Shown piece by piece: positions 1 through 8,876 of a stretch of DNA of 64,000 nt; positions within the stretch are counted from its first letter, which is position 1, and each line of letters begins with the position of its first letter. A program made the position numbers and the translations under genes. Location of the stretch: NCBI GenBank assembly GCA_001898825.1, contig MKVK01000019.1, positions 124,001 through 188,000 on the forward strand. The letters are read 5' to 3'. Below the pieces are notes generated by a model. That model was not told the DNA's origin. It was given only the letters and a program-made list of their open reading frames with translations, and searched no databases. The DNA is from Magnetospirillum sp. 64-120. Its GTDB lineage: Bacteria; Pseudomonadota; Alphaproteobacteria; Rhodospirillales; Magnetospirillaceae.

Positions 1-1238
1 ATGGGCCAGCCCTGCACCTTCTTGCCGTCGAACGGCGTCCAGCCGCAGCGGCTGACGATCCACTGGTTGGTGATGGTGCGTTCCGCCTTCATGTCCACCA
101 GGGTGAAGTCGGCGTCGTAACCCAAGGCGATACGGCCCTTGCCGGCGATGTTGTAGATGCGCTGCGGCCCGGCCGAGGTCAGGTCGACGAAGCGTTCCAG
201 GGTCAGGCGGCCCTGGTTGACGTGGTCCAGCATGAGGGGGACCAGGGTCTGCACCCCGGTCATGCCCGACGGCGACTGGGGATAGGGCTTGTCCTTTTCT
301 TCCCGCGTGTGCGGCGCGTGGTCCGATCCCAGAACGTCGACGACGCCGTTCTGGATGGCCCGCCACAACGCGCCGCGATGGGAATTCTCGCGGATCGGCG
401 GGTTCATCTGGGCGTAGGTGCCCAGTTCCTCGTAACATTCGGGGGCGAACAGGGTCAGGTGCTGGGGCGTGGTCTCCACCGTCACCAGATCCTTGTGACC
501 GGCCAGGAAGTCCATTTCCTCGGCGGTGGTCACGTGCAGGACGTGGACCCGGCGCTTGGCGGCCTCGGCCAGCTTGACCAGACGCTTGGTGGCCAAAAGC
601 GCGGTTTCGGCGTCGCGCCAGATGTGATGGGCGCGGGGGTGTCCGGCGCCTTCGGCGATGGACTTGCGGGCGATCAGGCGGGCCTCGTCCTCGCAATGAA
701 CGGCGATGCGGCGGTACCCTTGGGCGATCACCTTGGCCAGGGTCTCGTCGTCGGCCACCAGCAAGTTGCCGGTTGAAGACCCCATGAAGATCTTGATGCC
801 GGCGCAGCCGGGGATGCGTTCCCACTCGGCCAGATGGGCGATGTTGTCGGACGCCGCCCCCAGGAAGAAGGCGTGGTCGGTCCACGACCGCCCTTGGGCG
901 CGGGTCAGCTTGTCCTTCAATTCCACGTCGGTGGTGGTGCCGGGCTTGGTGTTGGGCATTTCGAAGAACGCCACCACGCCGCCCATGGCCGCCGCCGCCG
1001 ATCCGGTGGACAGGTCTTCCTTGTGCTCCAGGCCCGGTTCGCGGAAATGCACCTGGGTGTCGATGACGCCGGGCAGCACGTGCAGGCCATGGCAGTCGAT
1101 CTTGTCGGCCATGGAGGCGCCGCGCAGGTCGCCGATGGCGGCGATGCGGCCGGCGCGGATGCCGACATCGGCGGTGGCGGTGCCGTTCGGGGTCACCACG
1201 GTACCGTTGGACAGGACCAGATCGAAGCTTTGCGACAT
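1..1238 (-). CDS. pyrC: Dihydroorotase, partial (C-terminus beyond the left edge)
   Basis: Cyclises N-carbamoyl-aspartate to dihydroorotate in pyrimidine synthesis; cytosolic zinc enzyme of the amidohydrolase superfamily. The frame opens with ATG at 1238 (MSQSFDLVLSNGTVV) and stays open for 412 codons to the edge, against about 440 for the family, so only a short tail is missing. Visible family signatures are the metal motif VIDTQVHFREPG near residue 60, NPPIRE in the middle third and GSDHAPHTREEK near residue 310. The product resembles the DHOase/allantoinase subgroup, so a hydantoinase-like substrate is the main alternative. It starts two bases before the stop of the upstream asnB, so the two are probably cotranscribed. 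Confidence 0.88.
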   Translation of the reverse strand, partial: MSQSFDLVLSNGTVVTPNGTATADVGIRAGRIAAIGDLRGASMADKIDCHGLHVLPGVIDTQVHFREPGLEHKEDLSTGSAAAAMGGVVAFFEMPNTKPGTTTDVELKDKLTRAQGRSWTDHAFFLGAASDNIAHLAEWERIPGCAGIKIFMGSSTGNLLVADDETLAKVIAQGYRRIAVHCEDEARLIARKSIAEGAGHPRAHHIWRDAETALLATKRLVKLAEAAKRRVHVLHVTTAEEMDFLAGHKDLVTVETTPQHLTLFAPECYEELGTYAQMNPPIRENSHRGALWRAIQNGVVDVLGSDHAPHTREEKDKPYPQSPSGMTGVQTLVPLMLDHVNQGRLTLERFVDLTSAGPQRIYNIAGKGRIALGYDADFTLVDMKAERTITNQWIVSRCGWTPFDGKKVQGWP

Positions 1239-1240
1239 GT

Positions 1241-2995
1241 CTACCTCGCGGACAGGGTGTCGAAGACGTCGGCATGGGGGGCCGCGCCTAAGATATGGAT
1301 TTGGTGCCAGAGCGCATAGAAAAGCAAGGACCAGCGGGCAAAAGCCGTCTTCTTGCCGGTGTCGGCGAACAAGCGTTCCACTTGGCCGGGCAGGGCGATC
1401 TGGGCGATGCCGGGCTGGGCGGCGACCAGGGCGCCCAGTTCAGGGCGCGCCGCCATCCATTCGCCCACCGGCACGGTGAAGCCGCGTTTCTTGGCGAAGG
1501 GCTTGGCCTGGGGCATGACGCGGTCCAGCCACAAACGCAGGATGTGCTTGCCCAGGCCGTTGCGGATTTTCCAGCGATCAGCCAGGGAAAAGGCGAAATC
1601 CGCCACCACCGGGTCCAGGAAAGGCACACGGCCTTCGATGGCGTTGGCCATCAGGCAGCGGTCGGCCTTGATCAGCAGGTCGTTGGGCAGCCAGTCGGCG
1701 CAGTCGATGGCCTGGGCCGCCTGCAACCGCGAGCGCCCGACGACCGAGCATTCCCGCGCTTCGGCCAAAGCGAAGCGGTCGCGCCAGCCGGACAGGGGGC
1801 GCAAGACCTCCAGCTTGTCGAAGGTTCCCTTGCGCCGCATGCGCTTGGACAACGGCCAGGGCAGCGCCGCCTTGCGATAACGGCCATAGCCACCGAACAA
1901 TTCGTCGCCGCCTTCGCCGGACAGGATGACTTTCACGTCCTGACGCGCCCGTTGCCCCAGCTTGAAGGTGGGCAGGCAGGCGTAATCGGCGGCCGGGTCA
2001 TCCATGATGGCGGCAACCTGGGGCAGCAGCGCCCAGAAATCGCTTTCAGTGAATTCCACTTCCACATGGTGGGCGCCGACGCTTTTGGCCAAGGCGCGGG
2101 CGTGTTCGCGTTCGTCATGGGCTGCCGTGCCGGGGAAGCCGGCGGTGAAGGCCAGAACCGGGCGCGGGTTCAACCGCGCCATCAGCGCCAGCAATACCGA
2201 CGAATCGATGCCGCCCGACAGGAACATGCCATAGGGCACGTCGGAACGCTGGTGCAGATCGACGCTGTCGGTCAGCACCTTGTCCAACTGGTCCAGCAGG
2301 TCGTCGGCGCTGCCGCTGCGCTTGCCGGCGCGGGGCAGGGCCGGGCGGCGGCGGACTTCGCGCACCCGGCCGTTTTCCACCACCAAGGTGGCGCCGGGGG
2401 CGACACGGACGATGCCGGGGAAGATGGTGGCCTCGCCGCAGGTGAACTGCAATTGCAGCAACTCGGCCCGGGCCTGGGCGTCCACCGCCGCCGGCACCAG
2501 TCCGGCCTTCACCAGGGCCTGGGCTTCGGACGCGAACGCGATGCCGAAGGCGCCTTGGGTCAGGTACAGCGGCTTGATGCCGAAGGGGTCGCGGGCCAGC
2601 ACCACCACGTCGCGGATGGGATCGTGGATGGCCAAGGCGTACATGCCGCGCAAGTTCTCGGTGAAGGTCTCGCCTTCACGGGCGTAAAGATGCAGCGGCG
2701 GCTCGCTGTCCGACTGGGTGCTGAACCTTACCCCGGACAGCAGGTCGCGCAGTTCCCGGTAGTTGTAGATTTCGCCATTGGCGACGATGGCGCGGCCTTC
2801 CGCGTCGAAAATGGGCTGACGGCCGCCTTCCAGGTCGATGATGGACAGGCGGTTCTGGATCATCGCCACGTTGCCCGACACATGGCGGCCGCGCCCGTCG
2901 GGTCCGCGATGGGCCAGGGCGTCGGCCAGACGGTCCAGGACGGCGGCATCCGGCACCTGGCCCTTGGGCGCGATCAGGCCGGCGATGCCGCACAT
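1241..2995 (-). CDS. asnB: Asparagine synthetase (glutamine-hydrolysing)
   Basis: Transfers the amide nitrogen of glutamine to aspartate using ATP. The 584-residue protein begins MCGIAGL, giving the N-terminal nucleophile Cys2 of class II glutamine amidotransferases. The glutaminase motifs RLSIIDLEGG and ANGEIYNY lie in the first 100 residues, and the synthetase PP-loop SGGIDSS starts at Ser260. A later motif, LSGEGGDELFGGYGRYR, is also typical. The start codon shares one base with the stop of the upstream glycosyltransferase (TGATG), indicating translational coupling. AsnB-type proteins inside glycosyltransferase operons often amidate a sugar or glycan precursor rather than feed the free asparagine pool; that role is inference from context. 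Confidence 0.9.
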   Translation of the reverse strand: MCGIAGLIAPKGQVPDAAVLDRLADALAHRGPDGRGRHVSGNVAMIQNRLSIIDLEGGRQPIFDAEGRAIVANGEIYNYRELRDLLSGVRFSTQSDSEPPLHLYAREGETFTENLRGMYALAIHDPIRDVVVLARDPFGIKPLYLTQGAFGIAFASEAQALVKAGLVPAAVDAQARAELLQLQFTCGEATIFPGIVRVAPGATLVVENGRVREVRRRPALPRAGKRSGSADDLLDQLDKVLTDSVDLHQRSDVPYGMFLSGGIDSSVLLALMARLNPRPVLAFTAGFPGTAAHDEREHARALAKSVGAHHVEVEFTESDFWALLPQVAAIMDDPAADYACLPTFKLGQRARQDVKVILSGEGGDELFGGYGRYRKAALPWPLSKRMRRKGTFDKLEVLRPLSGWRDRFALAEARECSVVGRSRLQAAQAIDCADWLPNDLLIKADRCLMANAIEGRVPFLDPVVADFAFSLADRWKIRNGLGKHILRLWLDRVMPQAKPFAKKRGFTVPVGEWMAARPELGALVAAQPGIAQIALPGQVERLFADTGKKTAFARWSLLFYALWHQIHILGAAPHADVFDTLSAR

Positions 2996-4020
2996 CAGCG
3001 CCCCGCCTTGTCGAAGAAATCCTGATAGGCGCGGATGACGGCGGCTTCGGTGAACTGGGCCTGAAAGGCGGCGCGGCCGGCACTCGCCAGACCGGCGGCC
3101 AAGCCCTTGTCGCCCAGCACCTTGTTGATGGCGCCCGCCATGGCCACGGCATCGTCCACCGGGGACAAAAGGCCGGTTTTCCCGTCCTCGATCAACTGCG
3201 CCGGCCCTTGCGAGGCGGCGGCGACCACCGGCTTCTCCTGGGCCCAGGCCTCGATCACCACATTGCCCAAGGGTTCGTGCCGCGACGGGCAGACGAACAG
3301 GTCGCAGGCGGCGAACAGCGCGGCCACATCCTCGCGCCAGCCCAAAAAGCGAATGCGCGAGATCACCCCCAGCTTGGCGGCTTGGGCTTCCAACTGGCCC
3401 AGCAGCGGGCCTTCGCCGGCGATCCACAAATAGGCGTCGGGCACATGGTGCAGGGCGGCGACCAGGGTGTCGAAAGCCTTGTTGGGGTGCAGCCGCCCCA
3501 GGGCCAGGATCACCGGGACGCCGTCGGGGGTGGAAAAGGTCTGGCGCGCCACCGGCTTGGCCCGCGCTTCGGCGACGAAATTGGGCACGTAATGGGCGCG
3601 GTCTTCCGGCCAGCCCTGGCTGACCAGCCATTGGCGGATGTCCGGCGTGTTGCCGATCAACTGATGGCAGCGGCGGTAATATTTCAGGTCGTAATAGCCG
3701 CCCAGACGCCCCACGTGGACGAAGTCGCCGCGCGGGCAGAACTTGGTGGCGCGGTTCATCCAGGTCAGCACGTGGCTGGGCTTGAACTTGGCGATGGCGC
3801 GGCGGAAGCCCAGCCGGGTGGCGATGTCCAAGGCGCCGCCGAACGGCAGTTCGGTGACCTGCACCCCGGCCTGGCGCAGATGGGCGGCGCGGCGGGCATT
3901 GGCGCGGATCAGCACGTGCTGGTCGATGCCGGCCTGCTGCAACGCGATGGCCAGACGTTCGAAAAACGCTTCCGCCCCGCCATGGTCGGCGCCGGCCATG
4001 GCCTGCAACAGCCGGGTCAT
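2995..4020 (-). CDS. Glycosyltransferase family 4-like protein
   Basis: A 341-residue GT-B fold glycosyltransferase. The N-terminal half opens MTRLLQAMAGADHGGAEAFF, with the GGAE loop typical of retaining GT4 enzymes. The C-terminal nucleotide-sugar domain carries GRLHPNKAFDTLV near residue 195 and the EX7E-like stretch SRHEPLGNVVIEAWA near 270. There is no signal peptide or membrane segment, so it should act at the cytoplasmic face on a lipid-linked or protein acceptor. It overlaps the neighbouring glycosyltransferase by four bases (ATGA) and asnB by one base, so the three form one translational unit. Donor and acceptor cannot be told from the sequence. The reading frame extends upstream of 4020, but that part is antisense-type noise over the neighbour. 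Confidence 0.82.
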   Translation of the reverse strand: MTRLLQAMAGADHGGAEAFFERLAIALQQAGIDQHVLIRANARRAAHLRQAGVQVTELPFGGALDIATRLGFRRAIAKFKPSHVLTWMNRATKFCPRGDFVHVGRLGGYYDLKYYRRCHQLIGNTPDIRQWLVSQGWPEDRAHYVPNFVAEARAKPVARQTFSTPDGVPVILALGRLHPNKAFDTLVAALHHVPDAYLWIAGEGPLLGQLEAQAAKLGVISRIRFLGWREDVAALFAACDLFVCPSRHEPLGNVVIEAWAQEKPVVAAASQGPAQLIEDGKTGLLSPVDDAVAMAGAINKVLGDKGLAAGLASAGRAAFQAQFTEAAVIRAYQDFFDKAGR

Positions 4021-5045
4021 GCCAGCAGCCCTTCCAGTTTCTCGGCCGCCGCGTCCCAGGTGCGTCCCTGGTAAAGCGCCCGGGCCTCGGCGCCCAGATT
4101 GGCGCGGGTCTCGGCATTGTTCAGCAACAGGGCGGTCAGGTTGGCGAAGGCGTCGTCGTCGGGCGCCACATAAGCGGACGAACCGTTGGCCACCCGGTCG
4201 GGCGCCGCCCCCAAAGGACGCAGCACGGCGGGAACGCCGCAGGCCTGGCTTTCCATCAGGGTGAAGGCGGTGCCGTCGTCGGGATGGCCGGGATACAGGT
4301 GGACGGCGGCCTGACGATAGGCGGCGGCCATCATGGCGTCGCCCTGCGGCCGGGTGACGATCACCCCGTCGCCGCGCGCCGCCAGGATTTTTTCCGCCAA
4401 ATCTTCCAGGCCGGGTTCGACCCCGCCGCCTTCGGCCATCTTGGCCAACGACATGGAATAGATGCGCAGCTCGGCGTCGGGCGCCGCCGGATGGATGTGG
4501 TTGACCCACAGATTCACCAGCCAGCTGAGGCCATGGGCCGGGTGGGTGGTGACCATGGCATAGGGCGGCTGGTCGGACGCGGCTTCGTCGAAATTGGCCA
4601 GATAGTCGGATTTCAAGGCCGGGGGCAGCAGCGCCACCTTCAGCCCGTCGGCGCGCCAACCCTCGGCCTGGACGGCGCTGCACAGCAGGATCGTCGGCTT
4701 CAGGTCGGCCAGGATTTCGCGGGTGGCTTTCTTCGCCAGCATGCGGCCGGGGCCGGTGTGCCACAGCACCCGGCGCTTGGCCTGACGCACGAAGCCCAGC
4801 AATTCTGGCTTTCTCAGCGCGATCAGCATGTCGGTCAAAAGCGGCTTCTTGCCCTCGAAGGTTTCCCATTGGGCGCCTTCGATGAACATGGACCAGCGGC
4901 AGCGGTTGAACACGGAAACCGTATGACCACGCCGGGCCAGGGCGCCGGCCAGGGCGGCAAAGCCCTTTTCGGCGCCGCCCAGGGGGCGCGAGGACGCGGT
5001 GTAACCGTCGAAGGGGATGGAATCGTCGACCAGGGTGATATGCAT
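4017..5045 (-). CDS. Glycosyltransferase, GT4/GT1-like
   Basis: A 342-residue GT-B protein. The chosen start (MHITLVDDSIPFDGY) directly follows a GGGGGG-type ribosome site; an upstream in-frame start at 5135 would add about 30 residues lacking family character. Features include GGAEKGFAALAGALARRGH in the first 50 residues and, in the donor-binding half, LYPGHPDDGTAFTLMESQA followed by GVPAVL, the usual sugar-nucleotide site. It is the first gene of the glycosyltransferase-glycosyltransferase-asnB string and diverges from ygfZ across about 100 bp that must hold both promoters. The substrate is unknown; surface polysaccharide or protein glycosylation (for example of flagellin) are both plausible. 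Confidence 0.78.
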   Translation of the reverse strand: MHITLVDDSIPFDGYTASSRPLGGAEKGFAALAGALARRGHTVSVFNRCRWSMFIEGAQWETFEGKKPLLTDMLIALRKPELLGFVRQAKRRVLWHTGPGRMLAKKATREILADLKPTILLCSAVQAEGWRADGLKVALLPPALKSDYLANFDEAASDQPPYAMVTTHPAHGLSWLVNLWVNHIHPAAPDAELRIYSMSLAKMAEGGGVEPGLEDLAEKILAARGDGVIVTRPQGDAMMAAAYRQAAVHLYPGHPDDGTAFTLMESQACGVPAVLRPLGAAPDRVANGSSAYVAPDDDAFANLTALLLNNAETRANLGAEARALYQGRTWDAAAEKLEGLLA

Positions 5046-5146
5046 GGTCCCCCCTATATACGGCCAGTGACGGGGGTTGCCAAGCGGCCCCGATTGTCCC
5101 ACCTTTTTCCCATCCGCCGTCCACCCCCGACGCAAGGCAAATCCCG

Positions 5147-5971
5147 ATGCCCGCTTTTCAGTTCACCCGTTTGCCCCGTTCCGTGCTGATCGTGGCCGGC
5201 GACGACCGCAAGACCTTCCTGCAAGGCCTGGTGTCCAACGACGTCAACAAGGTTTCGGCCGACAAGGCTTTGTATGCCGCTTTCCTGACCGCCCAGGGCA
5301 AGTTCCTGTGGGACCTGTTCCTGGTGGAACAAGGCGACACCATCTTGATCGACGTGGATCAGGCCAGTGCTGAAACTTTCAAGAAAAAGCTGTCCCTGTA
5401 CAAATTGCGCGCCAAGGTCAGCATCGAGATGTCCGATCTGGCGGTGTTCGCCGTCTGGGGCGGCGACGGCACCTTGCCGGCCGGCGCGGTGGCCGACGGC
5501 CGTCTGGCGGAAATGGGCGGGCGGATTTATGCCGCCCAGGCTCCGGCCGGTCTGGCCGAGGCGCCCTTGGCGGCGTGGGATGCCTTGCGCTTCGCCCTGG
5601 GCGTGCCCGACGGCACCCGTGATCTGATCGCCGACAAGTCGCTGCTGCTGGAAAACGGCTTTGACGAATTAAGCGGCGTCGATTTCGACAAGGGCTGCTA
5701 CATGGGCCAGGAACTGACGGCGCGCACCAAGTATCGCGGCCTGGTCAGGAAACGTCTGCTGCCGGTCCGCTTCGACGGCGACGCCCCCCAAGCCGGCACC
5801 CCCCTTCTGGCCGGCGAGGTGGAAGCCGGCGAAATGCGCTCGGGCGGCGTTGGCGCTGGTCTGGCCATGGTGCGGCTGGAACATCTGCGGGCGGGGACGC
5901 CCCTGACCTGTGGGGGCAAGGCGCTTTCGGTGACGGTGCCCAGCTGGGCGGTGCTGCCGGAAGCGGATTAA
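5147..5971 (+). CDS. ygfZ: Folate-binding protein YgfZ (Fe-S cluster maintenance)
   Basis: A 274-residue member of the YgfZ/GcvT-like family, tetrahydrofolate-binding proteins that support assembly or repair of certain iron-sulphur enzymes such as the tRNA thiotransferase MiaB. The family hallmark K-G-C-Y-x-G-Q-E is present as FDKGCYMGQE, with its cysteine at residue 184, followed by LTARTKYRGLVRKRLLPV. The N-terminal half has the expected VSNDVNKV and TAQGKFLWDLFL segments. The start MPAFQFTRLPRSVL fits the family N-terminus. The gene is divergent from the glycosyltransferase operon, and its last four bases overlap the end of the convergent GGDEF gene. Confidence 0.9.
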   Translation: MPAFQFTRLPRSVLIVAGDDRKTFLQGLVSNDVNKVSADKALYAAFLTAQGKFLWDLFLVEQGDTILIDVDQASAETFKKKLSLYKLRAKVSIEMSDLAVFAVWGGDGTLPAGAVADGRLAEMGGRIYAAQAPAGLAEAPLAAWDALRFALGVPDGTRDLIADKSLLLENGFDELSGVDFDKGCYMGQELTARTKYRGLVRKRLLPVRFDGDAPQAGTPLLAGEVEAGEMRSGGVGAGLAMVRLEHLRAGTPLTCGGKALSVTVPSWAVLPEAD

Positions 5972-7284
5972 TCCAGGTCTATTTCGGCACCGGCGGACAT
6001 CACCCGTGCGTCGGTGTCGGAATAGAAGCAATAGCCGTTGCGGCCCGAATGCTTGACCCGGTACATGGCCAGGTCGGCGGCCTTGCTGACTTCCTCGATG
6101 GTGTTGCCGTCCTGGGGGAACAAGGCGACGCCGATGGACGCCCCCACCTGACAGGGGTGTCCCTGGAAGTCGATGGGCTGTTCCAGGGCGTCGATGATCT
6201 TCTTCGCCACCAGGGCGGCCTCGGTCGGACGGCCGATTTCTTCCACCACGACGACGAATTCGTCGCCGCCGACGCGTGAGACGGTGTCGGACGACCGCAC
6301 GCAACCCAACAGGCGGTCGGCCACGTCGCGCAGCACCCAGTCGCCGGCTTCATGACCCAGGCTGTCGTTGATGGGCTTGAACTTGTCCAGGTCCACGTAC
6401 AGCACCGCCAGATGGCCGCCATGGCGTTTGACGCGGGCCAAGGCGTGGTTCATGCGGTCGTTCAGCAGGTTGCGGTTGGGCAACCCGGTCAGGGTGTCGT
6501 GATGGGCCAGACGGCGGATGCGGTCCTCGGCCTCCTTGCGTTCGGAAATGTCGCGCAGGATGGCAGTGAACAGACGGTGGCGGCCGTGGCGCAGTTCGCT
6601 GACCGAAATTTCCATGGGAAAGGACGATCCGTCCTGGCGCAGCCCCAGGCCTTCCACCTGACGGCCCATCAAAGTGGGGAACAGGCCGGACATGTAGGCG
6701 TCAAAGAAACGGTTGTGGCGTTCGCGGGCGCTTTCGGGCAGCAGTTCCACCATTTCGCGGCCGACCAATTTGCCGCGGGAAAAGCCGAACATGCGTTCGG
6801 CTGCCGGGTTGGCCGATTCGATGCGGCCCGAATCGTTGATGGTGACGATGCCTTCCGCCACCGAGGCCAGCACGCCCTGCAGCCGTTCCTCGCGCTCGCG
6901 CAGGGCTTCCGCCGACTTGACGAATTTCGAGATGTCGCGGCCTTCGACCAGGAAGATGTCCGACGACGACGGCGGTTGACGCACGCGCAGTTCGGCTTCG
7001 AACACCTGACCGTCGGCGCGTGACAGCTTCAGCGGCAGGAATTCTTCCTCGGCCAGCAATTCCCAGCCGGCTTCCATCAAGAAGCGGTAGTCTTCGACCA
7101 CGAAGGATTCGAACGGCTCGTCCTGGGCTTCCTCGGCCGAGGACAGGCCCAGCATGCGCACACCGGCATTGTTCAGGAAAACCACCTTGCCGTCACGCAG
7201 CAGGCAGACAAGCGAGGACACGAGCTCTAAAAGCTCGCGGTCAAGTACGACGGACGCGGACAATCCCGCCATGGCAGCCGTCAA
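5968..7284 (-). CDS. PAS-PAS-GGDEF diguanylate cyclase
   Basis: A cytosolic protein of about 438 residues with no membrane segment. Two PAS-type sensor regions occupy roughly residues 10-125 and 135-255; the second contains INDSGRIESANPAAERMFG and ends in ILRDISERKEAEDRIRRLAH, the usual PAS-PAC-to-GGDEF junction. A complete GGDEF domain follows, with DTLTGLPNRNLL, DLDKFKPINDSLGH and the intact active site VGGDEFVVVVEE. It should make cyclic di-GMP in response to a ligand or redox signal; no EAL domain is present. The start may be TTG at 7284, close behind GGGGAGAGAG, or ATG at 7272. No RxxD inhibitory site is obvious before GGDEF. Confidence 0.9.
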   Translation of the reverse strand: MTAAMAGLSASVVLDRELLELVSSLVCLLRDGKVVFLNNAGVRMLGLSSAEEAQDEPFESFVVEDYRFLMEAGWELLAEEEFLPLKLSRADGQVFEAELRVRQPPSSSDIFLVEGRDISKFVKSAEALREREERLQGVLASVAEGIVTINDSGRIESANPAAERMFGFSRGKLVGREMVELLPESARERHNRFFDAYMSGLFPTLMGRQVEGLGLRQDGSSFPMEISVSELRHGRHRLFTAILRDISERKEAEDRIRRLAHHDTLTGLPNRNLLNDRMNHALARVKRHGGHLAVLYVDLDKFKPINDSLGHEAGDWVLRDVADRLLGCVRSSDTVSRVGGDEFVVVVEEIGRPTEAALVAKKIIDALEQPIDFQGHPCQVGASIGVALFPQDGNTIEEVSKAADLAMYRVKHSGRNGYCFYSDTDARVMSAGAEIDLD

Positions 7285-7372
7285 CTCTCTCTCCCCATTA
7301 GCTTGGAAAGGATGGTCAACGGATTGCCGGGCTGTGTCAACACTTCTAAGGTTTGCGCACAGGCCCCGGCGA

Positions 7373-8293
7373 TTACGCGGTTTTCAATCGGGCGTTTAGT
7401 TCCGCTAATCGCCGGAACGGCGACGTTCCCTGCGGCAACCCCAGGTCGCCGGCGCGGGCGATCCCTTCGCGGCCCCAGCGTTCGCGCACCGCCTCAACCA
7501 GCCATTGCTGGGCCTGGATTTGGCGTTCGTGGTCCAGGCGGCCGTCCTGGACCAGGAAGTCGCGGTGGGAATCGATGGCGCCGATCAGTTCGTCCACCCC
7601 CTCGCGCCGTTGCGACGACACCATCAACACGGGGACCTGCCAGCCGTCACCTTCCTCGGCGCCGCCCAGGGACAGGGCGCCCAGCACGTCGGACCGGGCG
7701 CGGCGCGCCGCCTGTTCCATGTCGGCCTTGGTCACCACCACCACATGGGGGATTTCGGCGATGCCCGCCTTCATGAACTGCAGGGAATCCCCCGATCCCG
7801 GCTGCACGCAAAACAGCACGGTGTCGGCGACGCCGACCACGTCGGTCTCGCTTTGGCCGACGCCGACGGTTTCGATCAGCACCACGTCGTAAAGGGCGCG
7901 CATCAGCACCATGGATGACACGGTCAGCGCCGCCAGCCCGCCCAGACGGTCGCGCGCCGCCATGGAGCGGACGAAGATGTCCTGGTCGTCGGGATCGGTG
8001 GACAGCCGGGTGCGGTCACCCAAAAGCGCGCCGCCGGAACGTCGCGACGACGGGTCGACGGCGATGCAGGCGACGCGGCGGCCCCGTGCCCGCCAGCCGC
8101 TGATCAGGGCGTTCATCAGCGTCGACTTGCCGACGCCGGGCGGGCCGGTCATGCCCACCACATGGGCCTGGGGCTCGGCATGGGCCTGATCCAGCAAGTC
8201 GATGGTGTCCGCCGCGTCGGGGGCGCGCTCCAGCTGGGCCAGGGCGCGGGCCAGGGCGGCCTTGCCGCCGGCGCGAAGATCGGAAAGGTTCAT
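7373..8293 (-). CDS. meaB: MeaB/ArgK-type G3E GTPase (mutase chaperone)
   Basis: Members of this family load and protect adenosylcobalamin in methylmalonyl-CoA mutase. The P-loop GPPGVGKST lies at residues 50-58; other family segments are AVDPSSRRSGGALLGDRTR, ETVGVGQSET and VVVTKADMEQ. The start MNLSDLRAGG at 8293 is preceded by GCGGGGC; an in-frame ATG at 8359 would add 22 residues that overlap the probable promoter region and lack conservation. The 306 residues are slightly short for the family (about 320-330) but all G motifs are complete. The mutase itself is not in the window. The gene is divergent from dsbB. Confidence 0.88.
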   Translation of the reverse strand: MNLSDLRAGGKAALARALAQLERAPDAADTIDLLDQAHAEPQAHVVGMTGPPGVGKSTLMNALISGWRARGRRVACIAVDPSSRRSGGALLGDRTRLSTDPDDQDIFVRSMAARDRLGGLAALTVSSMVLMRALYDVVLIETVGVGQSETDVVGVADTVLFCVQPGSGDSLQFMKAGIAEIPHVVVVTKADMEQAARRARSDVLGALSLGGAEEGDGWQVPVLMVSSQRREGVDELIGAIDSHRDFLVQDGRLDHERQIQAQQWLVEAVRERWGREGIARAGDLGLPQGTSPFRRLAELNARLKTA

Positions 8294-8387
8294 CAGCAAA
8301 AGCCCCGCTGGGATGACATGGCAGGGCGGCATTGTTTCCATCCCCGGCCAACTGGTCAAGCCATCGGCGCTTTGCTATGGTCCGGCC

Positions 8388-8876
8388 ATGACTAACGCCC
8401 CCGCCCCCGACCGCCGTCTTCCCGTCTTCGTCCTGCTGGCCAGCGTCGCCGCCCTGGCGTCGGCTTACGTGGCCCAGTACGGCTTTGGGCTGAAACCCTG
8501 CATTTTGTGCCTGATCCAGCGGGTGCCCTTCGCCGTCGCCGGCGGCTTGGCGCTGTTGGCGCTGTGGCGCCCCGCTTCGTGGCGGCGGCTGTTGATGGCC
8601 CTGGCCGGTCTGGCCTTTTTGGTCAATGCCGGCATCGCCGTCTATCATGTGGGCGTCGAACAAAAATGGTGGATGTCGTCGTGTTCCAGCAGCGCCGGTC
8701 CCAAGCCGGCCTTGGGCGACCTGAAGTCGCTGATGAGCCAGCCGGCCGACGAACCGCGTTGTGACGAACCGGCCTGGCAATGGCACGGCATCACCATGGC
8801 CGCGATGAACATCGTGTTTTCCGGTGGCTTGGCCCTGGTGGTCGCCGCCGCCTTGACCCGAAGGAAAAGCGCATGA
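8388..8876 (+). CDS. dsbB: Disulfide bond formation protein B
   Basis: An inner-membrane quinone reductase that reoxidises DsbA and so drives periplasmic disulfide formation. The 162-residue product has four hydrophobic segments. The first redox pair is C38-I-L-C41, just after the first segment, and a second periplasmic pair is C99 (WWMSSCSSS) and C125 (DEPRCDEP), matching DsbB architecture. The start MTNAPAPDRR is chosen because an earlier in-frame start (8202) would run through the divergent meaB gene. The stop codon overlaps the start of coq7 (ATGA), so the two are translationally coupled. This makes sense, as DsbB passes electrons to the ubiquinone whose synthesis Coq7 completes. Confidence 0.92.
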   Translation: MTNAPAPDRRLPVFVLLASVAALASAYVAQYGFGLKPCILCLIQRVPFAVAGGLALLALWRPASWRRLLMALAGLAFLVNAGIAVYHVGVEQKWWMSSCSSSAGPKPALGDLKSLMSQPADEPRCDEPAWQWHGITMAAMNIVFSGGLALVVAAALTRRKSA

